Shown one piece after another: positions 1-8,842 of a DNA stretch of 64,000 bases. Under the pieces are notes generated by a model. It made no database searches and was not told the origin of the DNA. It saw nothing but the letters and a program-made list of their open reading frames with translations. Where the stretch lies: positions 1-64,000 of the forward strand of contig DLHG01000009.1 of the NCBI GenBank assembly GCA_002483105.1, given 5' to 3'. The translations under genes were made by a program, and so were the position numbers. The stretch is from Bacteroidetes bacterium UBA7674 (GTDB taxonomy: Bacteria; Bacteroidota; Bacteroidia; Chitinophagales; Chitinophagaceae). Each line of letters begins with the position of its first letter. The stretch's first letter is position 1.

Positions 1-295
1 GCAAAATGATTGTTACCTGGATGTTCCGAATGCGTTCACACCTGATGGTGATGGACAGAGTGATTACTTCTTCCCACGCCAATGGCTGAGCAGGGGTGTA
101 ACGAACTTCAAAATGCTGGTGTTCAATCGCTGGGGTAATGAAATATTCAGCAGCACTAATATTAACGGACGCGGTTGGGATGGTAAGTTCAACGATGTTG
201 ACCAACCACAGGGTGTGTATGTGTACTACATAGAAGTAACCTTTAAAAATGGCGTGAGTGAAAAGAGGCAGGGGAACGTGACGTTGTTACGTTAG
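1..295 (+). CDS. T9SS type-B sorting C-terminus of a secreted protein (partial, 5' end outside window)
   Basis: Only the last 98 codons are present; the frame runs from position 2 to a TAG at 293-295. The residues form a gliding-motility-associated C-terminal domain (type-B T9SS signal) with the NAFTPDGDG motif, a FNRWGNEIF strand and a terminal VTLLR. In this family the domain directs export through the type IX system and cell-surface attachment. It differs from the end of the next gene (542-3340) by only one amino acid (N/S), although about two dozen nucleotides differ, nearly all synonymous. The two genes are therefore tandem paralogues kept similar by selection or gene conversion. The function of the missing N-terminal part cannot be seen. 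Confidence 0.9.
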   Translation, partial: QNDCYLDVPNAFTPDGDGQSDYFFPRQWLSRGVTNFKMLVFNRWGNEIFSSTNINGRGWDGKFNDVDQPQGVYVYYIEVTFKNGVSEKRQGNVTLLR

Positions 296-380
296 GACCG
301 GCCTGGCCTGCCAAGTAGGCAGGGATTTTTAGGAGTTTTCGGATCATCCGGGGACTCCAAAAGGCTGAATATATAATTGG

Positions 381-410
381 AACGGCTGCTCACTGAGCGG
401 CCGTTTTCTT
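381..410 (+). terminator. Rho-independent terminator of the first T9SS gene
   Basis: A 12-bp stem (AACGGCTGCTCA against TGAGCGGCCGTT, one G-T wobble) is followed by a T-rich tract. The same hairpin recurs after the paralogue at 3363, so it was duplicated with the gene. Confidence 0.8.
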
Positions 411-541
411 TAATGTTAAAAATAAATATCCAACACTAAGACCAAAATAGCTGTCTATACACTAATAATGACTATTTTATGCAAAAAAAATAGGATATTT
501 ATAGACGCAATAATAACTCAGCATCAAGAAAATATTAAGTA

Positions 542-3340
542 ATGGTTAGAAAGGTACTTTTAGCGCTGTCATGTGCTTTATTCGTGGGGAAATCTATAGC
601 ACAGCCTTTGCCTTGCCCGCCTACGAATACAACATTTGTTACCGCAACGGGTGATACTACTATTTGTAAAGGCAACTGTGTGCCTATTAACATAAATACT
701 ACGACCTCGTTGAAATCGACAACGGAATATGTAGTGTCTTCGATCCCATATCTGCCTACAACCTTTACCGGAGGAACACCCATATTGGTGGGTAATGATG
801 ACGTATGGAGCGGTGTGTTACAGTTACCATTTGAGTTTTGCTTTTTTGGTACAAAGTATAGTCAATGCCTGATAGGAGCCAATGGACAAATTGGTTTTGA
901 TATCAGCCTTGCCAACGGTGGAAATCCGTGGAGTTTCAACACAGGACTGCCCGGCACCAGCAATGCTGCAACGCTCAATACAATAATGGGAGCATATTAT
1001 GATATTGATCCATCGCTAGGTGGTACATGTAGATATGCCACTTATGGTACAGCGCCATGTCGCACGTTCGTAGTGTCATGGGATAACATTCCTTTTTTCA
1101 ATTTGAGTAACTGCCCCGGTCTTTTCGGCACGCAGCAAATAGTGCTTTATGAAACGACCTATGCGATTGATGTATTCATACAGCAGAAGCCTATTTGTAC
1201 TGCGTGGAATGGCGGCCTTGCTATCCTGGGTATTATGAATGCAGATGGTAGTAATTTCTATACAGTTCCCGGTTATAATGGAACACAATGGAATGCCAAT
1301 AACGAAGGCTGGAGATTTACACCGGATGGCGACCCAACCTGGACCTATACTGTATTCGACTCGCTTGGAGCAGTAGTAGGTACGCAAACAACAGTAGGAC
1401 AAACAGCATCCGGTACTATAATCGTATGCCCTCAGACGTCTGAAAGATATGCAGTAAAAGGTGTTGCCAGTTCTAACTGTGACTCGCTGATAAAATGGGA
1501 TACTGTGCGTGTGAGAGTGGGCTGGCAGCCTAAAATTAAAAACGCAACCAAGACTGATGTATCAGGTTGTGCCATGTTTGATGGAACTATCACATTGGAA
1601 GGCGGACTGCTGCCGAATGATACCTTCTTTATTCATTATCGTAAGGATGGAGTGATACAGCCAATTGTCACCACCATTGCTGATATAGATAGTATAGTGC
1701 AGATACTAGGATTGGGTGCCGGAATTTACGACCAGATATATATTACGACGACACTTGGGTGTATCTCAGATACGGTAGGTCCTTTAGAGATAGAAGATCC
1801 TACACCTGTGATCAGTAATGTCACCACTACGGCACCAAGCCTTTGCCGCGCCTCGGATGCGACAATGACGCTTCAAGGGTTGATAGCGGGTGAAACATAT
1901 ACCATAACATATAACGCCACTAATGGCTCTAACGGAAGTATAGTGCTGGTAGCTGATGCTAATGGAGAGATAATATTAACAGGATTGCTTGCCGGAACCT
2001 ACTATCTGACTGCAACACAACTTAACTGTACCTCGCCGCCATATGGCCCGGTGAACATATTGAACCCGGCGATAACTGCTGACTTCAGCCACTTGCTGAT
2101 ACCAGGTTGTACGGAAGATGTTGTTGAGTTTACTGACCTATCAGTTGGTTCAGCTTATCCGTTTGAGTATATATGGCTGTTTGGTGATGATAGCGCAAGT
2201 GTTGATCAAAATCCGTCGCATACTTATCAAGACCAGGGAACCTATACAGTTACCCTTATGATAACTGATAGTGTGTGCCGTGATACTGTAACGCATGATG
2301 TGATAATAGACCATCCGTTGGTAGCGAGCTTTACTGTTGACCAGGATACTATCTGCCAGGGTACGACTATCGCCTTTACAGATGGCTCTACTGCAACACC
2401 ACCTGTATCATACGCGTGGGATTTTGCTAACGGTGAAGTGAATACTACAGGCGGGGCAAGCGTAACATCTATATACCCGTATGCAGGAAACTATATCGCA
2501 ACACTAGTGATCAGTGACTTCATAGGATGTAAAGACACAGCTTATAAATACATAAGAGTGGATTCACTGACAGAGATCAATCTTTCTTTCCTAGACTCTG
2601 CAATATGTGCCGGAGAGAAGGCGTATATCAATGCAACCTATGCTGACTCCGGTAGTACAGGTATAATGTGGGATTTCGGAGATGGTATTACATCTACCAC
2701 GTTCGGACATGATAATAGCCACTCTTATGAAACACCGGGTGTGTATACGATAAAAGTGATAGCCACAGCAAGGGTGTGTGCTGATGTAGAAAAAACAATA
2801 GACCTGCTGGTGCAGCCCCAACCTGTGATCACACTGGGCCCTGATACTGCGATGTGCCCAACTTCGGCACCGATAGTGATCCAAGACCTGATAAACGGTG
2901 GTAACCCATCTGCATCATGGACATGGGTGAAAGGTGACGCGACCATACCGGGAGCCAATAGCTTTAACCTGGTAGTGAAAGAACCAGCGATATATACTTC
3001 AGTAGTAACGATAGGTGATTGCTCCAGCGCAGACAGCATATGGGTGCAAAATGATTGTTACCTGGATGTACCTAACGCATTCACACCTGATGGTGATGGA
3101 CAGAGTGATTACTTCTTCCCACGCCAATGGCTAAGCAGAGGTGTAACGAGCTTCAAAATGCTGGTGTTCAACCGTTGGGGTAATGAGATATTCAGTAGTA
3201 CCAATATTAACGGACGCGGTTGGGATGGTAAGTTCAACGATGTTGACCAACCACAGGGTGTATATGTGTACTACATAGAAGTAACCTTTAAAAATGGTGT
3301 GAGTGAGAAGAGGCAGGGTAATGTGACCTTGCTGAGATAA
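542..3340 (+). CDS. Secreted PKD-domain protein with T9SS type-B sorting domain
   Basis: A 932-residue surface protein. A Sec signal peptide occupies about residues 1-20 and ends in a SIAQ-type cleavage site. The middle holds repeated beta-sandwich modules. Three are PKD domains at roughly 510-592, 593-675 and 678-755, with the typical WLFGDD, WDFANG and WDFGDG strands. An Ig-like stretch follows, then the type-B CTD in the last 95 residues (NAFTPDGDG, FNRWGNEIF). The N-terminal 300 residues, with paired cysteines and a YDIDPSLGG-type segment, resemble the secreted lectin/adhesin-like regions common in Bacteroidota, but no enzyme motif is visible. Expected route is Sec, then T9SS, then the cell surface. 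The C-terminus and terminator are duplicated from or to the preceding gene. Adhesion or matrix binding is inference. Confidence 0.88.
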   Translation: MVRKVLLALSCALFVGKSIAQPLPCPPTNTTFVTATGDTTICKGNCVPININTTTSLKSTTEYVVSSIPYLPTTFTGGTPILVGNDDVWSGVLQLPFEFCFFGTKYSQCLIGANGQIGFDISLANGGNPWSFNTGLPGTSNAATLNTIMGAYYDIDPSLGGTCRYATYGTAPCRTFVVSWDNIPFFNLSNCPGLFGTQQIVLYETTYAIDVFIQQKPICTAWNGGLAILGIMNADGSNFYTVPGYNGTQWNANNEGWRFTPDGDPTWTYTVFDSLGAVVGTQTTVGQTASGTIIVCPQTSERYAVKGVASSNCDSLIKWDTVRVRVGWQPKIKNATKTDVSGCAMFDGTITLEGGLLPNDTFFIHYRKDGVIQPIVTTIADIDSIVQILGLGAGIYDQIYITTTLGCISDTVGPLEIEDPTPVISNVTTTAPSLCRASDATMTLQGLIAGETYTITYNATNGSNGSIVLVADANGEIILTGLLAGTYYLTATQLNCTSPPYGPVNILNPAITADFSHLLIPGCTEDVVEFTDLSVGSAYPFEYIWLFGDDSASVDQNPSHTYQDQGTYTVTLMITDSVCRDTVTHDVIIDHPLVASFTVDQDTICQGTTIAFTDGSTATPPVSYAWDFANGEVNTTGGASVTSIYPYAGNYIATLVISDFIGCKDTAYKYIRVDSLTEINLSFLDSAICAGEKAYINATYADSGSTGIMWDFGDGITSTTFGHDNSHSYETPGVYTIKVIATARVCADVEKTIDLLVQPQPVITLGPDTAMCPTSAPIVIQDLINGGNPSASWTWVKGDATIPGANSFNLVVKEPAIYTSVVTIGDCSSADSIWVQNDCYLDVPNAFTPDGDGQSDYFFPRQWLSRGVTSFKMLVFNRWGNEIFSSTNINGRGWDGKFNDVDQPQGVYVYYIEVTFKNGVSEKRQGNVTLLR

Positions 3341-3362
3341 TCTCTTTACTGTATATAATTGG

Positions 3363-3393
3363 AACGGCTGCTCACAGAGCAGCCGTTTTTTTT
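3363..3393 (+). terminator. Rho-independent terminator of PKD/T9SS gene
   Basis: A perfect 11-bp stem (AACGGCTGCTC / GAGCAGCCGTT) with an ACA loop is followed by a run of eight T. It is a near copy of the hairpin at 381-410. Confidence 0.9.
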
Positions 3394-3404
3394 GTTGCGA
3401 GAAG

Positions 3405-3432
3405 GCCCCTCTATCTCCCCTAAAGGGGAGGA
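3405..3432 (+). repeat. Dispersed C-run/G-run intergenic palindrome, copy 1
   Basis: A GCCCCT..TCCCCTAAAGGGGA core is followed by AT-rich sequence. Similar elements occur at 13237, 13291 and 18645, all between gene ends and all in the same orientation. They do not have the T-tract of a normal terminator. Confidence 0.6.
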
Positions 3433-3454
3433 TATATTTTCTGCTAACGTGTGG

Positions 3455-4171
3455 TTAGCCGTATAGTTCTAAGTGTATGCTTTTTTTGTCGTAGCCCATT
3501 TCGAGGAGCTTGTGTTTGGCGTCATCTATCATATTGCGCCAGCCACAGAGGAGGAAGTTGGCGGGTTGTACGCCCTTATACAATTCCTCGTAAATAGCAT
3601 GAACGTATCCTTTATGCCCATTCCAATCTTCACGTGAGAGTGTAGGGTAGTAAGTAAAATCAGTTAGTGAGACTTCCAGTTCGCGCATTTCATCTACGTA
3701 TAGCAAGTCTGCCTGCGTGCGTGCCCCGAATATGAGTGCGAGGTTCTTGTGAGGAAGGTTGTGTTTGTTGATATAGTGCAACATACTTCTGAAGGGTGCT
3801 ATGCCCGTGCCTGTACATATCATGACAAGGTCGGTATCAATGGTTTCAGGTAAAGTGAATACACCTTGTGCGCCACGAAGGGTAAGCTCGCTGCCTACTG
3901 TGGTTTCGTTAAAGAGGTAATTGGTGCCCAGTCCATCGGGGACATAGGAAATAAGTAGCTCTATTACATTAGTGCCATCGGGCATAGATGCTATGCTATA
4001 GCTGCGCCAGCGTTTATTTTTTTGTTCGTGTATGGGTAGGTCGAGGGTAACGAATTGTCCCGGTTTGAAATCGAAGGAAGGAGTTTCGGGCAGCTCTATA
4101 AAGTAACGCCGTGTATTGTGCGTTGCCTGCTCAATGCTTTTAATTATTCCTTGTTGCCAGGCGGGTACCAT
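3455..4171 (-). CDS. Ferredoxin-NADP reductase-like flavoprotein (FNR family)
   Basis: A 238-residue single-chain FNR-type oxidoreductase. The N-terminal half is the FAD-binding beta barrel with the RxYS-type motif RSYSIAS near residue 57. The C-terminal half is the NAD(P)-binding Rossmann domain with CTGTGIAPF near 118, the substrate-side motif LLCGWRNMID near 208, and a short terminal HLELYG. There is no fused [2Fe-2S] ferredoxin domain, so an external electron partner (ferredoxin, flavodoxin or an oxygenase) is expected. The length fits bacterial FNR/Fpr proteins. The ATG at 4171 has no better alternative. It converges on the T9SS gene and shares the intergenic terminator region. The physiological partner is not indicated by neighbours. 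Confidence 0.85.
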   Translation of the reverse strand: MVPAWQQGIIKSIEQATHNTRRYFIELPETPSFDFKPGQFVTLDLPIHEQKNKRWRSYSIASMPDGTNVIELLISYVPDGLGTNYLFNETTVGSELTLRGAQGVFTLPETIDTDLVMICTGTGIAPFRSMLHYINKHNLPHKNLALIFGARTQADLLYVDEMRELEVSLTDFTYYPTLSREDWNGHKGYVHAIYEELYKGVQPANFLLCGWRNMIDDAKHKLLEMGYDKKSIHLELYG

Positions 4172-4197
4172 AGAACAAATATAACTAATAAAGCAGG

Positions 4198-4908
4198 CTA
4201 TTGCTTCTCTTTTGCGCTATTTGTGTATTGGTTATAATTATTGCGGACCCACATTTGCAGTTCCAGGTCGGAGGCTGTTCGTGCAAATTCGTATGGCATT
4301 GGGAAATGGTCGATGAATATACCTGCGGCATCGCCGGTAAGACCAGTTGTTTTGGCGACCAATGCGAGGGTGTATTTAGTGGCGATAAATTTGTCCTGTT
4401 CGCCCTGGTTGAATCTTCGCTGGAAGTTTTTTACCCGTTTCTCGCGTCCTGTTAGTTTGCCGGCTAGTTTACCGATCAGGCCCTCGAAGGCGATGCCTGT
4501 GCCTACGTGCATTTTTACGGTTTCACTAGCATCTTTCAGGGGCTTGTGATAAATGATGGCGCGCTCCAGGGAATCCATCTGGTAGGTGTTGGCCTTTATT
4601 CTTACTTCATCAAGAAATATGTCTGAGGCTTCTAAGACGATAGTGACATTTTCGCCATTTTTGATACGAACAGGTTCGCGGGTGGAGAAATAACCTAAGC
4701 GATAGAAGAAGAGCAAGTCGCCTTCAGAAGATGTGATCTTATAGCGGCCAGAGCTGTCGGAGTATGTTGTGACACCCGTACGTTTATTGGCTACCAATAC
4801 ATCTGCTACCGGCGTGTAAGTTTTGGCAGCGATGATGCGCCCTGTTAATTCTTGTGCATGAGAAGAGGCACAAGCAAAACAGATAAGTATGGTTAGTAGC
4901 CAGCGCAT
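4198..4908 (-). CDS. Carboxypeptidase-regulatory-like secreted protein, copy B
   Basis: A 236-residue exported protein with a signal peptide (about residues 1-18, ending SSHAQ) followed by a CarboxypepD_reg-like beta-sandwich (GRIIAAKTYTPVADVLV, then TYSDSSGRYKI), the fold found at the start of TonB-dependent receptors. It has no TonB plug or barrel. The C-terminal half is mostly helical and ends with a motif, MPYEFARTASDLELQMW, that is shared with the upstream gene product. Its start codon overlaps the upstream stop (TGATG), which points to translational coupling. The two genes are tandem paralogues. A periplasmic or outer-membrane-associated role is likely; the function is unknown. Confidence 0.8.
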   Translation of the reverse strand: MRWLLTILICFACASSHAQELTGRIIAAKTYTPVADVLVANKRTGVTTYSDSSGRYKITSSEGDLLFFYRLGYFSTREPVRIKNGENVTIVLEASDIFLDEVRIKANTYQMDSLERAIIYHKPLKDASETVKMHVGTGIAFEGLIGKLAGKLTGREKRVKNFQRRFNQGEQDKFIATKYTLALVAKTTGLTGDAAGIFIDHFPMPYEFARTASDLELQMWVRNNYNQYTNSAKEKQ

Positions 4909-5663
4909 CAGTGTGACGGCGTGATTAAGGAGTCTTTAATAGCGGGTATCTGCCGGAATTTTTCTTCCTTCATATACTCACGGTAATGGCTGCGTATCCA
5001 CATTTTTAATTCGAGGTCGGTAGCAGTGCGGGCATAATCGTAAGGCATTACGAAGCTATTCATAAAATGCGCGAGTGTATCGCCGGTGAGCTTCGTTAAT
5101 GTTTGAACGAGCTCGGGCGTGTAGCGGCTATCAACAAACTGTTGTGTTTCCAGGTTGTAGAAATTCTTCTGAAAACGGAAAGTTTGTTTGCTTTTTTTAG
5201 AGAATACTTCTGCCAGTGCAGATACCGGGCTCATGAAAGATGCGCGTTGTGCCGCCAATGGCCGCTGATAGAGTGTTTGCCTCTGTATGGAATCCTTCTG
5301 GTATTTGGTGAGGCTATTGATAACCGCCTCATCGAGCAAGATGCTGACGGATTGTAACTGAACATCTACCTCTGCTGTGCCAATACTCGCAGGCACTTTC
5401 TTTTGTTGCGCCTTGTAGCTGATGAATGTAAAAGCGACAAACTCACCCGCCTTTGCCTCTATGGAGTATCCGCCATTTTCATCGCTGAGGACACTCACCC
5501 GGGTGAGGAGATTGGTGACCAGCACGGGAAAGAGTGGTTCGCCGGTCTCTTTGTCGGTGATGCGGCCTGCCATTTTCTGCCCGAAGGCAATAGCGGAGCA
5601 GTACAGGAAAATTATGGTGAATAGATAGCGCAAAAACGGTAATGTATTATAGAGAAACAACAA
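4908..5663 (-). CDS. Carboxypeptidase-regulatory-like secreted protein, copy A
   Basis: A 251-residue paralogue of the following gene: signal peptide (about residues 1-28, ending AIAFGQ), a CarboxypepD_reg-like domain (GRITDKETGEPLFPVLV; LSDENGGYSIEAKAG) and a C-terminal half ending in the shared motif MPYDYARTATDLELKMW. It is the first gene of a two-gene operon: its TGA overlaps the ATG of copy B by one base. It is divergent from kbl. There is no TonB box or beta barrel. The conserved C-terminal motif, present in both copies, is the likely functional part; I cannot assign an activity. Confidence 0.8.
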   Translation of the reverse strand: MLFLYNTLPFLRYLFTIIFLYCSAIAFGQKMAGRITDKETGEPLFPVLVTNLLTRVSVLSDENGGYSIEAKAGEFVAFTFISYKAQQKKVPASIGTAEVDVQLQSVSILLDEAVINSLTKYQKDSIQRQTLYQRPLAAQRASFMSPVSALAEVFSKKSKQTFRFQKNFYNLETQQFVDSRYTPELVQTLTKLTGDTLAHFMNSFVMPYDYARTATDLELKMWIRSHYREYMKEEKFRQIPAIKDSLITPSH

Positions 5664-5747
5664 ACAACGCCCGAAAATATGTGAAAAAAAATATAGAGAT
5701 TGTTAAATAGGCAGATTGGGGTTAATTTGCTTGAAAATTAAGAGTAC

Positions 5748-6950
5748 ATGTCGCGTAATTCATTCTACGAAAGGCTGCAAAGTGAATTGCAGGAAATAAA
5801 AGACTCAGGGCTGTATAAGACTGAGCGTATCATAGAGTCAGCACAGGGCGCTGAAATAATAGTGGGTGGCAAGAAGGTGCTGAACTTTTGCGCTAATAAC
5901 TATTTGGGCCTTTCCTCTCACCCCAAGACTATAGAAGCGGCACACAGCGCTATTAATGAGCGTGGCTATGGTATGAGCTCTGTGCGCTTTATCTGCGGTA
6001 CACAGGATATACATAAAGAACTGGAAGCGAAGATCGCGAAGTTCCTGGGAATGGAAGATACGATACTGTATGTAGCGGCCTTTGATGCCAATGGTGGTGT
6101 GTTTGAACCACTGCTGGGTGAGCAGGATGCTATCATTTCTGATGAGCTGAATCATGCGTCTATAATAGACGGTGTGCGCCTGTGCAAGGCACAACGCGGC
6201 CGCTATAAGCATAATGATATGGCAGACCTGGAAGAGCAGCTGAAGAAGCTGGAAGGGGCACGTACCAAGCTGATAGTGACGGACTCGGTGTTCTCTATGG
6301 ACGGCACGATAGCGCAACTGGATAAGATATGCGACCTGGCAGATAAATACGGTGCACTGGTGATGCTGGACGAAAGCCACTCATCGGGCTTTATGGGCAA
6401 GACAGGCCGTGGCGTGCATGAGCTGTGCGGTGTGATGGACAGGATAGACATCATTACGGGTACGCTGGGTAAGGCGCTGGGTGGTGCATCGGGCGGCTTT
6501 ACGAGCGGTAAGAAAGAAATAATAGAAATGCTGCGCCAACGCAGCAGACCGTATTTATTCTCCAACTCGTTGGCCCCTGCAATAGTAGGTGCTTCTATAG
6601 CGGTACTGGACATGCTGAGCGAGACAACAGCACTGCGTGACAAGCTGGAAGAAAATACACTGTACTTCCGTAGTAAAATGACGGAAGCGGGATTTGATAT
6701 AAAACCGGGTACACACCCGATAGCGCCGATCATGCTGTATGATGCGGTACTGGCGCAGCAAATGGCTGCTAAGGTATTGGAAGAGGGCATCTATGTGATC
6801 GGCTTCTTCTTCCCGGTAGTGCCGAAAGGACAGGCGCGTATACGTGTGCAGATATCGGCGGCGCATGAGCGGGAGCATTTGGACAGGGCGATTGCAGCCT
6901 TTACCAAAGTGGGTAAGGAGCTGGGGGTGATAAAGGAGCAAGTAGCATAG
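5748..6950 (+). CDS. kbl: Glycine C-acetyltransferase (2-amino-3-ketobutyrate CoA ligase)
   Basis: A 400-residue PLP enzyme of the alpha-oxoamine synthase family. It cleaves 2-amino-3-oxobutyrate with CoA to glycine and acetyl-CoA in threonine breakdown. Visible signatures are NFCANNYLGLSSHP near the N-terminus, DELNHASIIDG, the cofactor-binding DESHSSGFMG, and the PLP lysine in TGTLGKALGG at about residue 242, where E. coli Kbl has its lysine. Length matches Kbl (about 398). Related AONS enzymes (BioF, Spt) are alternatives, but the N-terminal sequence and the RGYGMSSVRFICGTQ segment are Kbl-like. No threonine dehydrogenase is adjacent. gcvT lies about 46 kb away in the same window. Monocistronic, with a strong bidirectional terminator after it. 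Confidence 0.92.
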   Translation: MSRNSFYERLQSELQEIKDSGLYKTERIIESAQGAEIIVGGKKVLNFCANNYLGLSSHPKTIEAAHSAINERGYGMSSVRFICGTQDIHKELEAKIAKFLGMEDTILYVAAFDANGGVFEPLLGEQDAIISDELNHASIIDGVRLCKAQRGRYKHNDMADLEEQLKKLEGARTKLIVTDSVFSMDGTIAQLDKICDLADKYGALVMLDESHSSGFMGKTGRGVHELCGVMDRIDIITGTLGKALGGASGGFTSGKKEIIEMLRQRSRPYLFSNSLAPAIVGASIAVLDMLSETTALRDKLEENTLYFRSKMTEAGFDIKPGTHPIAPIMLYDAVLAQQMAAKVLEEGIYVIGFFFPVVPKGQARIRVQISAAHEREHLDRAIAAFTKVGKELGVIKEQVA

Positions 6951-6971
6951 AAAAGGATTTGAAAAAGTATA

Positions 6972-7000
6972 AAGAGGAGTAAGCTATGCTTACTCCTCTT
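6972..7000. terminator. Bidirectional terminator between kbl and the convergent lipoprotein gene
   Basis: A perfect 13-bp stem (AAGAGGAGTAAGC / GCTTACTCCTCTT) has a TAT loop, with T-rich flanks on both strands. It overlaps the last codons of the minus-strand gene. Confidence 0.88.
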
Positions 7001-7670
7001 CTGTTTGTTTGAAACTATCAAAAGCTATTTTCTCGATAAGTTGTACTTCCTGCTCATTACAATCGCTACAATTCATTTTTGTTGTAGTCAGGAAGTTTTT
7101 TTTGATATTCACTTGATCGCTGAAGTTTTCATTTTCGTAAAATCCGCTATAACTGATAGCGCTTATCCATTCTTTATAATACGTGTATGCAGTGTCATGT
7201 CCGATATGTGTGAGAAACTCTTTGGGATATGTTTCAATGTAATTCCGTGCTGGCGCACCCGTATATTCCCCCAAAGCGCCATCTGAAAATTCCAGAGTTC
7301 GTTCTAAACACCATCTGTAAAAAGGCCTTAGTTGTTTGTTTTTTGTAATTGCCAGGGATAAGAGTTTTTCTGTGGAATCATTGTCCGAGGGTCTGTATTT
7401 CCCATAGTAGAAATTCACAGCTAAATAATGGCAATCATTTCTATTAATATAATAAGACACAGGCTTGCCAGCTATTGTGTCCTTTTCGGGGTTATGCGTT
7501 AAATGGAAATTTTCTTGCCAGTTATAATCGTCGGTATCTGCCGGAGGTCGAGGGTTATTGGTTAATATTGAGTCTATATTCTTTACCTGTGAACTTTGTG
7601 GTACCAGATCTTTACATGAGAAAAATAATAAGAATAGCCCCCAAAAAATCGGTTTATATACGTTGTTCAT
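6990..7670 (-). CDS. Hypothetical lipoprotein
   Basis: A 226-residue product with a short N-terminal hydrophobic segment and a lipobox ending at Cys19 (LLFFSC), so an outer-membrane or periplasmic lipoprotein is expected. The mature part is hydrophilic, rich in Tyr, Asn and Asp, with no recognised domain. A pair of cysteines (CSDC) lies near the C-terminus, close to a helical tail ending in acidic residues. It follows the amidohydrolase gene by 11 bases and may be co-transcribed with it. The 3' end is inside the bidirectional terminator stem. Function unknown. Confidence 0.65.
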   Translation of the reverse strand: MNNVYKPIFWGLFLLFFSCKDLVPQSSQVKNIDSILTNNPRPPADTDDYNWQENFHLTHNPEKDTIAGKPVSYYINRNDCHYLAVNFYYGKYRPSDNDSTEKLLSLAITKNKQLRPFYRWCLERTLEFSDGALGEYTGAPARNYIETYPKEFLTHIGHDTAYTYYKEWISAISYSGFYENENFSDQVNIKKNFLTTTKMNCSDCNEQEVQLIEKIAFDSFKQTEEE

Positions 7671-7681
7671 AAAGCGTAAAA

Positions 7682-8833
7682 TTAAACAATTCGCTTAGCT
7701 ATCCCATTCACACTAACCTGCACTATGCCCGGTTGTGTGCCCGGTTTTATATTGCCTATAACATCAGCCATGCGGAGGGCATTGGCGCCGTTGGATGTTG
7801 CCCAGCGGAGGAGTGTTTCCCAGCCTATTTCGGGGTAGTGTTTATTGATGGTTTGCAGTTCTGAGAGGATGGATAGCTTGTGATTGGATGCCAGACTGTC
7901 TGTGCCGATGCAGATGTTGCGTTGTTCGCTTCTCAGCATCGGGATATCTGGTAGACGATTTTCGATGTACATATTGGCATTGGGGCAGAGACACCAGTAT
8001 GCCTGCGCGAATGTTCCCGAGCCTATAGCGGCATCTTCAATGCCTGTGTATGTATTGTGTACAAAGATGAAAGAGTGTTCCTTCTCGAAATACCGGACGT
8101 AGGTTTGTAGCGATGATTTTCCTGAGGGTTGGAAGAAATCGGTATTAATATTGAGCATGGCCAGCAACTCATTTACTGCGCCTTCTTTGTTTAGATAGAA
8201 ATAATGTTCGGCCTCGCTTTCCTGGTTGTGAATAGAGATGAGGGATTGAGGAGTATGACTGTTGATTAACTTGAATAAAGACGGAGATACCGAGTAGGGC
8301 GCGTGGGGTACTATTGACTGACGGAGTATCTTTTCTTTTGCTTCCTGTGACGCATATGCTTTGTAAGTAGTGTCTGCAAAACCGAGCATCATTTCGGCAC
8401 GTTCTTCGGTGAAGCCGAGGCTTTCGATGAAGGTGTGGATGTGCATTTTGTCCTGTGCACGGACATCTAACGTATCTGTAGTGTTAGCAATGTCACCGAT
8501 GGCTACTATGCCGTTGTTGTACATTTCGGTGTAGGCCTCGTGACGGGCAGTTGTCTTTTGTTCTTCTGTGAATTTATCGCGGTAAGTGGGGATGTGTTTT
8601 AGGAAAGGTATCAGTCCGGTATGCTCCGGTACTACGCCCTTCATGTGGGAGAGCTCCATATGGCAGTGTACATTCACGAAGCCGGGGCAGAGGATGCCTT
8701 CATAGAAAGTGGCATCTGATTTTCCTGATGCATCGTGAATGGCGATGATGGTTCCGTTATCGTCCAGTTCTATTACGGAACCTTCGGGGAGGAATTTTTC
8801 GCCGTCGTGTATTTGTGTTGCGGTTATCAGCAT
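7682..8833 (-). CDS. Amidohydrolase-family deaminase (possible aminofutalosine deaminase)
   Basis: About 383 residues when started at the ATG at 8833. A TTG nine bases upstream lies inside the preceding terminator and is less likely. The metal-dependent amidohydrolase fold is shown by HCH in VNVHCHMELSH (His56/His58), then PHAPYSVSP, a metal-ligand region SIHNQESE, FVHNTYTG and the late aspartate in GTDSLASN. The HCHMELSH signature and domain layout resemble the aminodeoxyfutalosine deaminases of the futalosine menaquinone route and related SsnA/cytosine-deaminase proteins. No other mqn gene is in the window, so the substrate stays inferred. The gene follows the pseudouridine synthase terminator and precedes a lipoprotein gene. 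Confidence 0.72.
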   Translation of the reverse strand: MLITATQIHDGEKFLPEGSVIELDDNGTIIAIHDASGKSDATFYEGILCPGFVNVHCHMELSHMKGVVPEHTGLIPFLKHIPTYRDKFTEEQKTTARHEAYTEMYNNGIVAIGDIANTTDTLDVRAQDKMHIHTFIESLGFTEERAEMMLGFADTTYKAYASQEAKEKILRQSIVPHAPYSVSPSLFKLINSHTPQSLISIHNQESEAEHYFYLNKEGAVNELLAMLNINTDFFQPSGKSSLQTYVRYFEKEHSFIFVHNTYTGIEDAAIGSGTFAQAYWCLCPNANMYIENRLPDIPMLRSEQRNICIGTDSLASNHKLSILSELQTINKHYPEIGWETLLRWATSNGANALRMADVIGNIKPGTQPGIVQVSVNGIAKRIV

Positions 8834-8842
8834 GGTACACAA

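Noticed and set aside
8842..8842. TTG start for the amidohydrolase at 8842
   Set aside because: It lies inside the terminator stem of the preceding gene; the ATG at 8833 gives the family's usual N-terminus.
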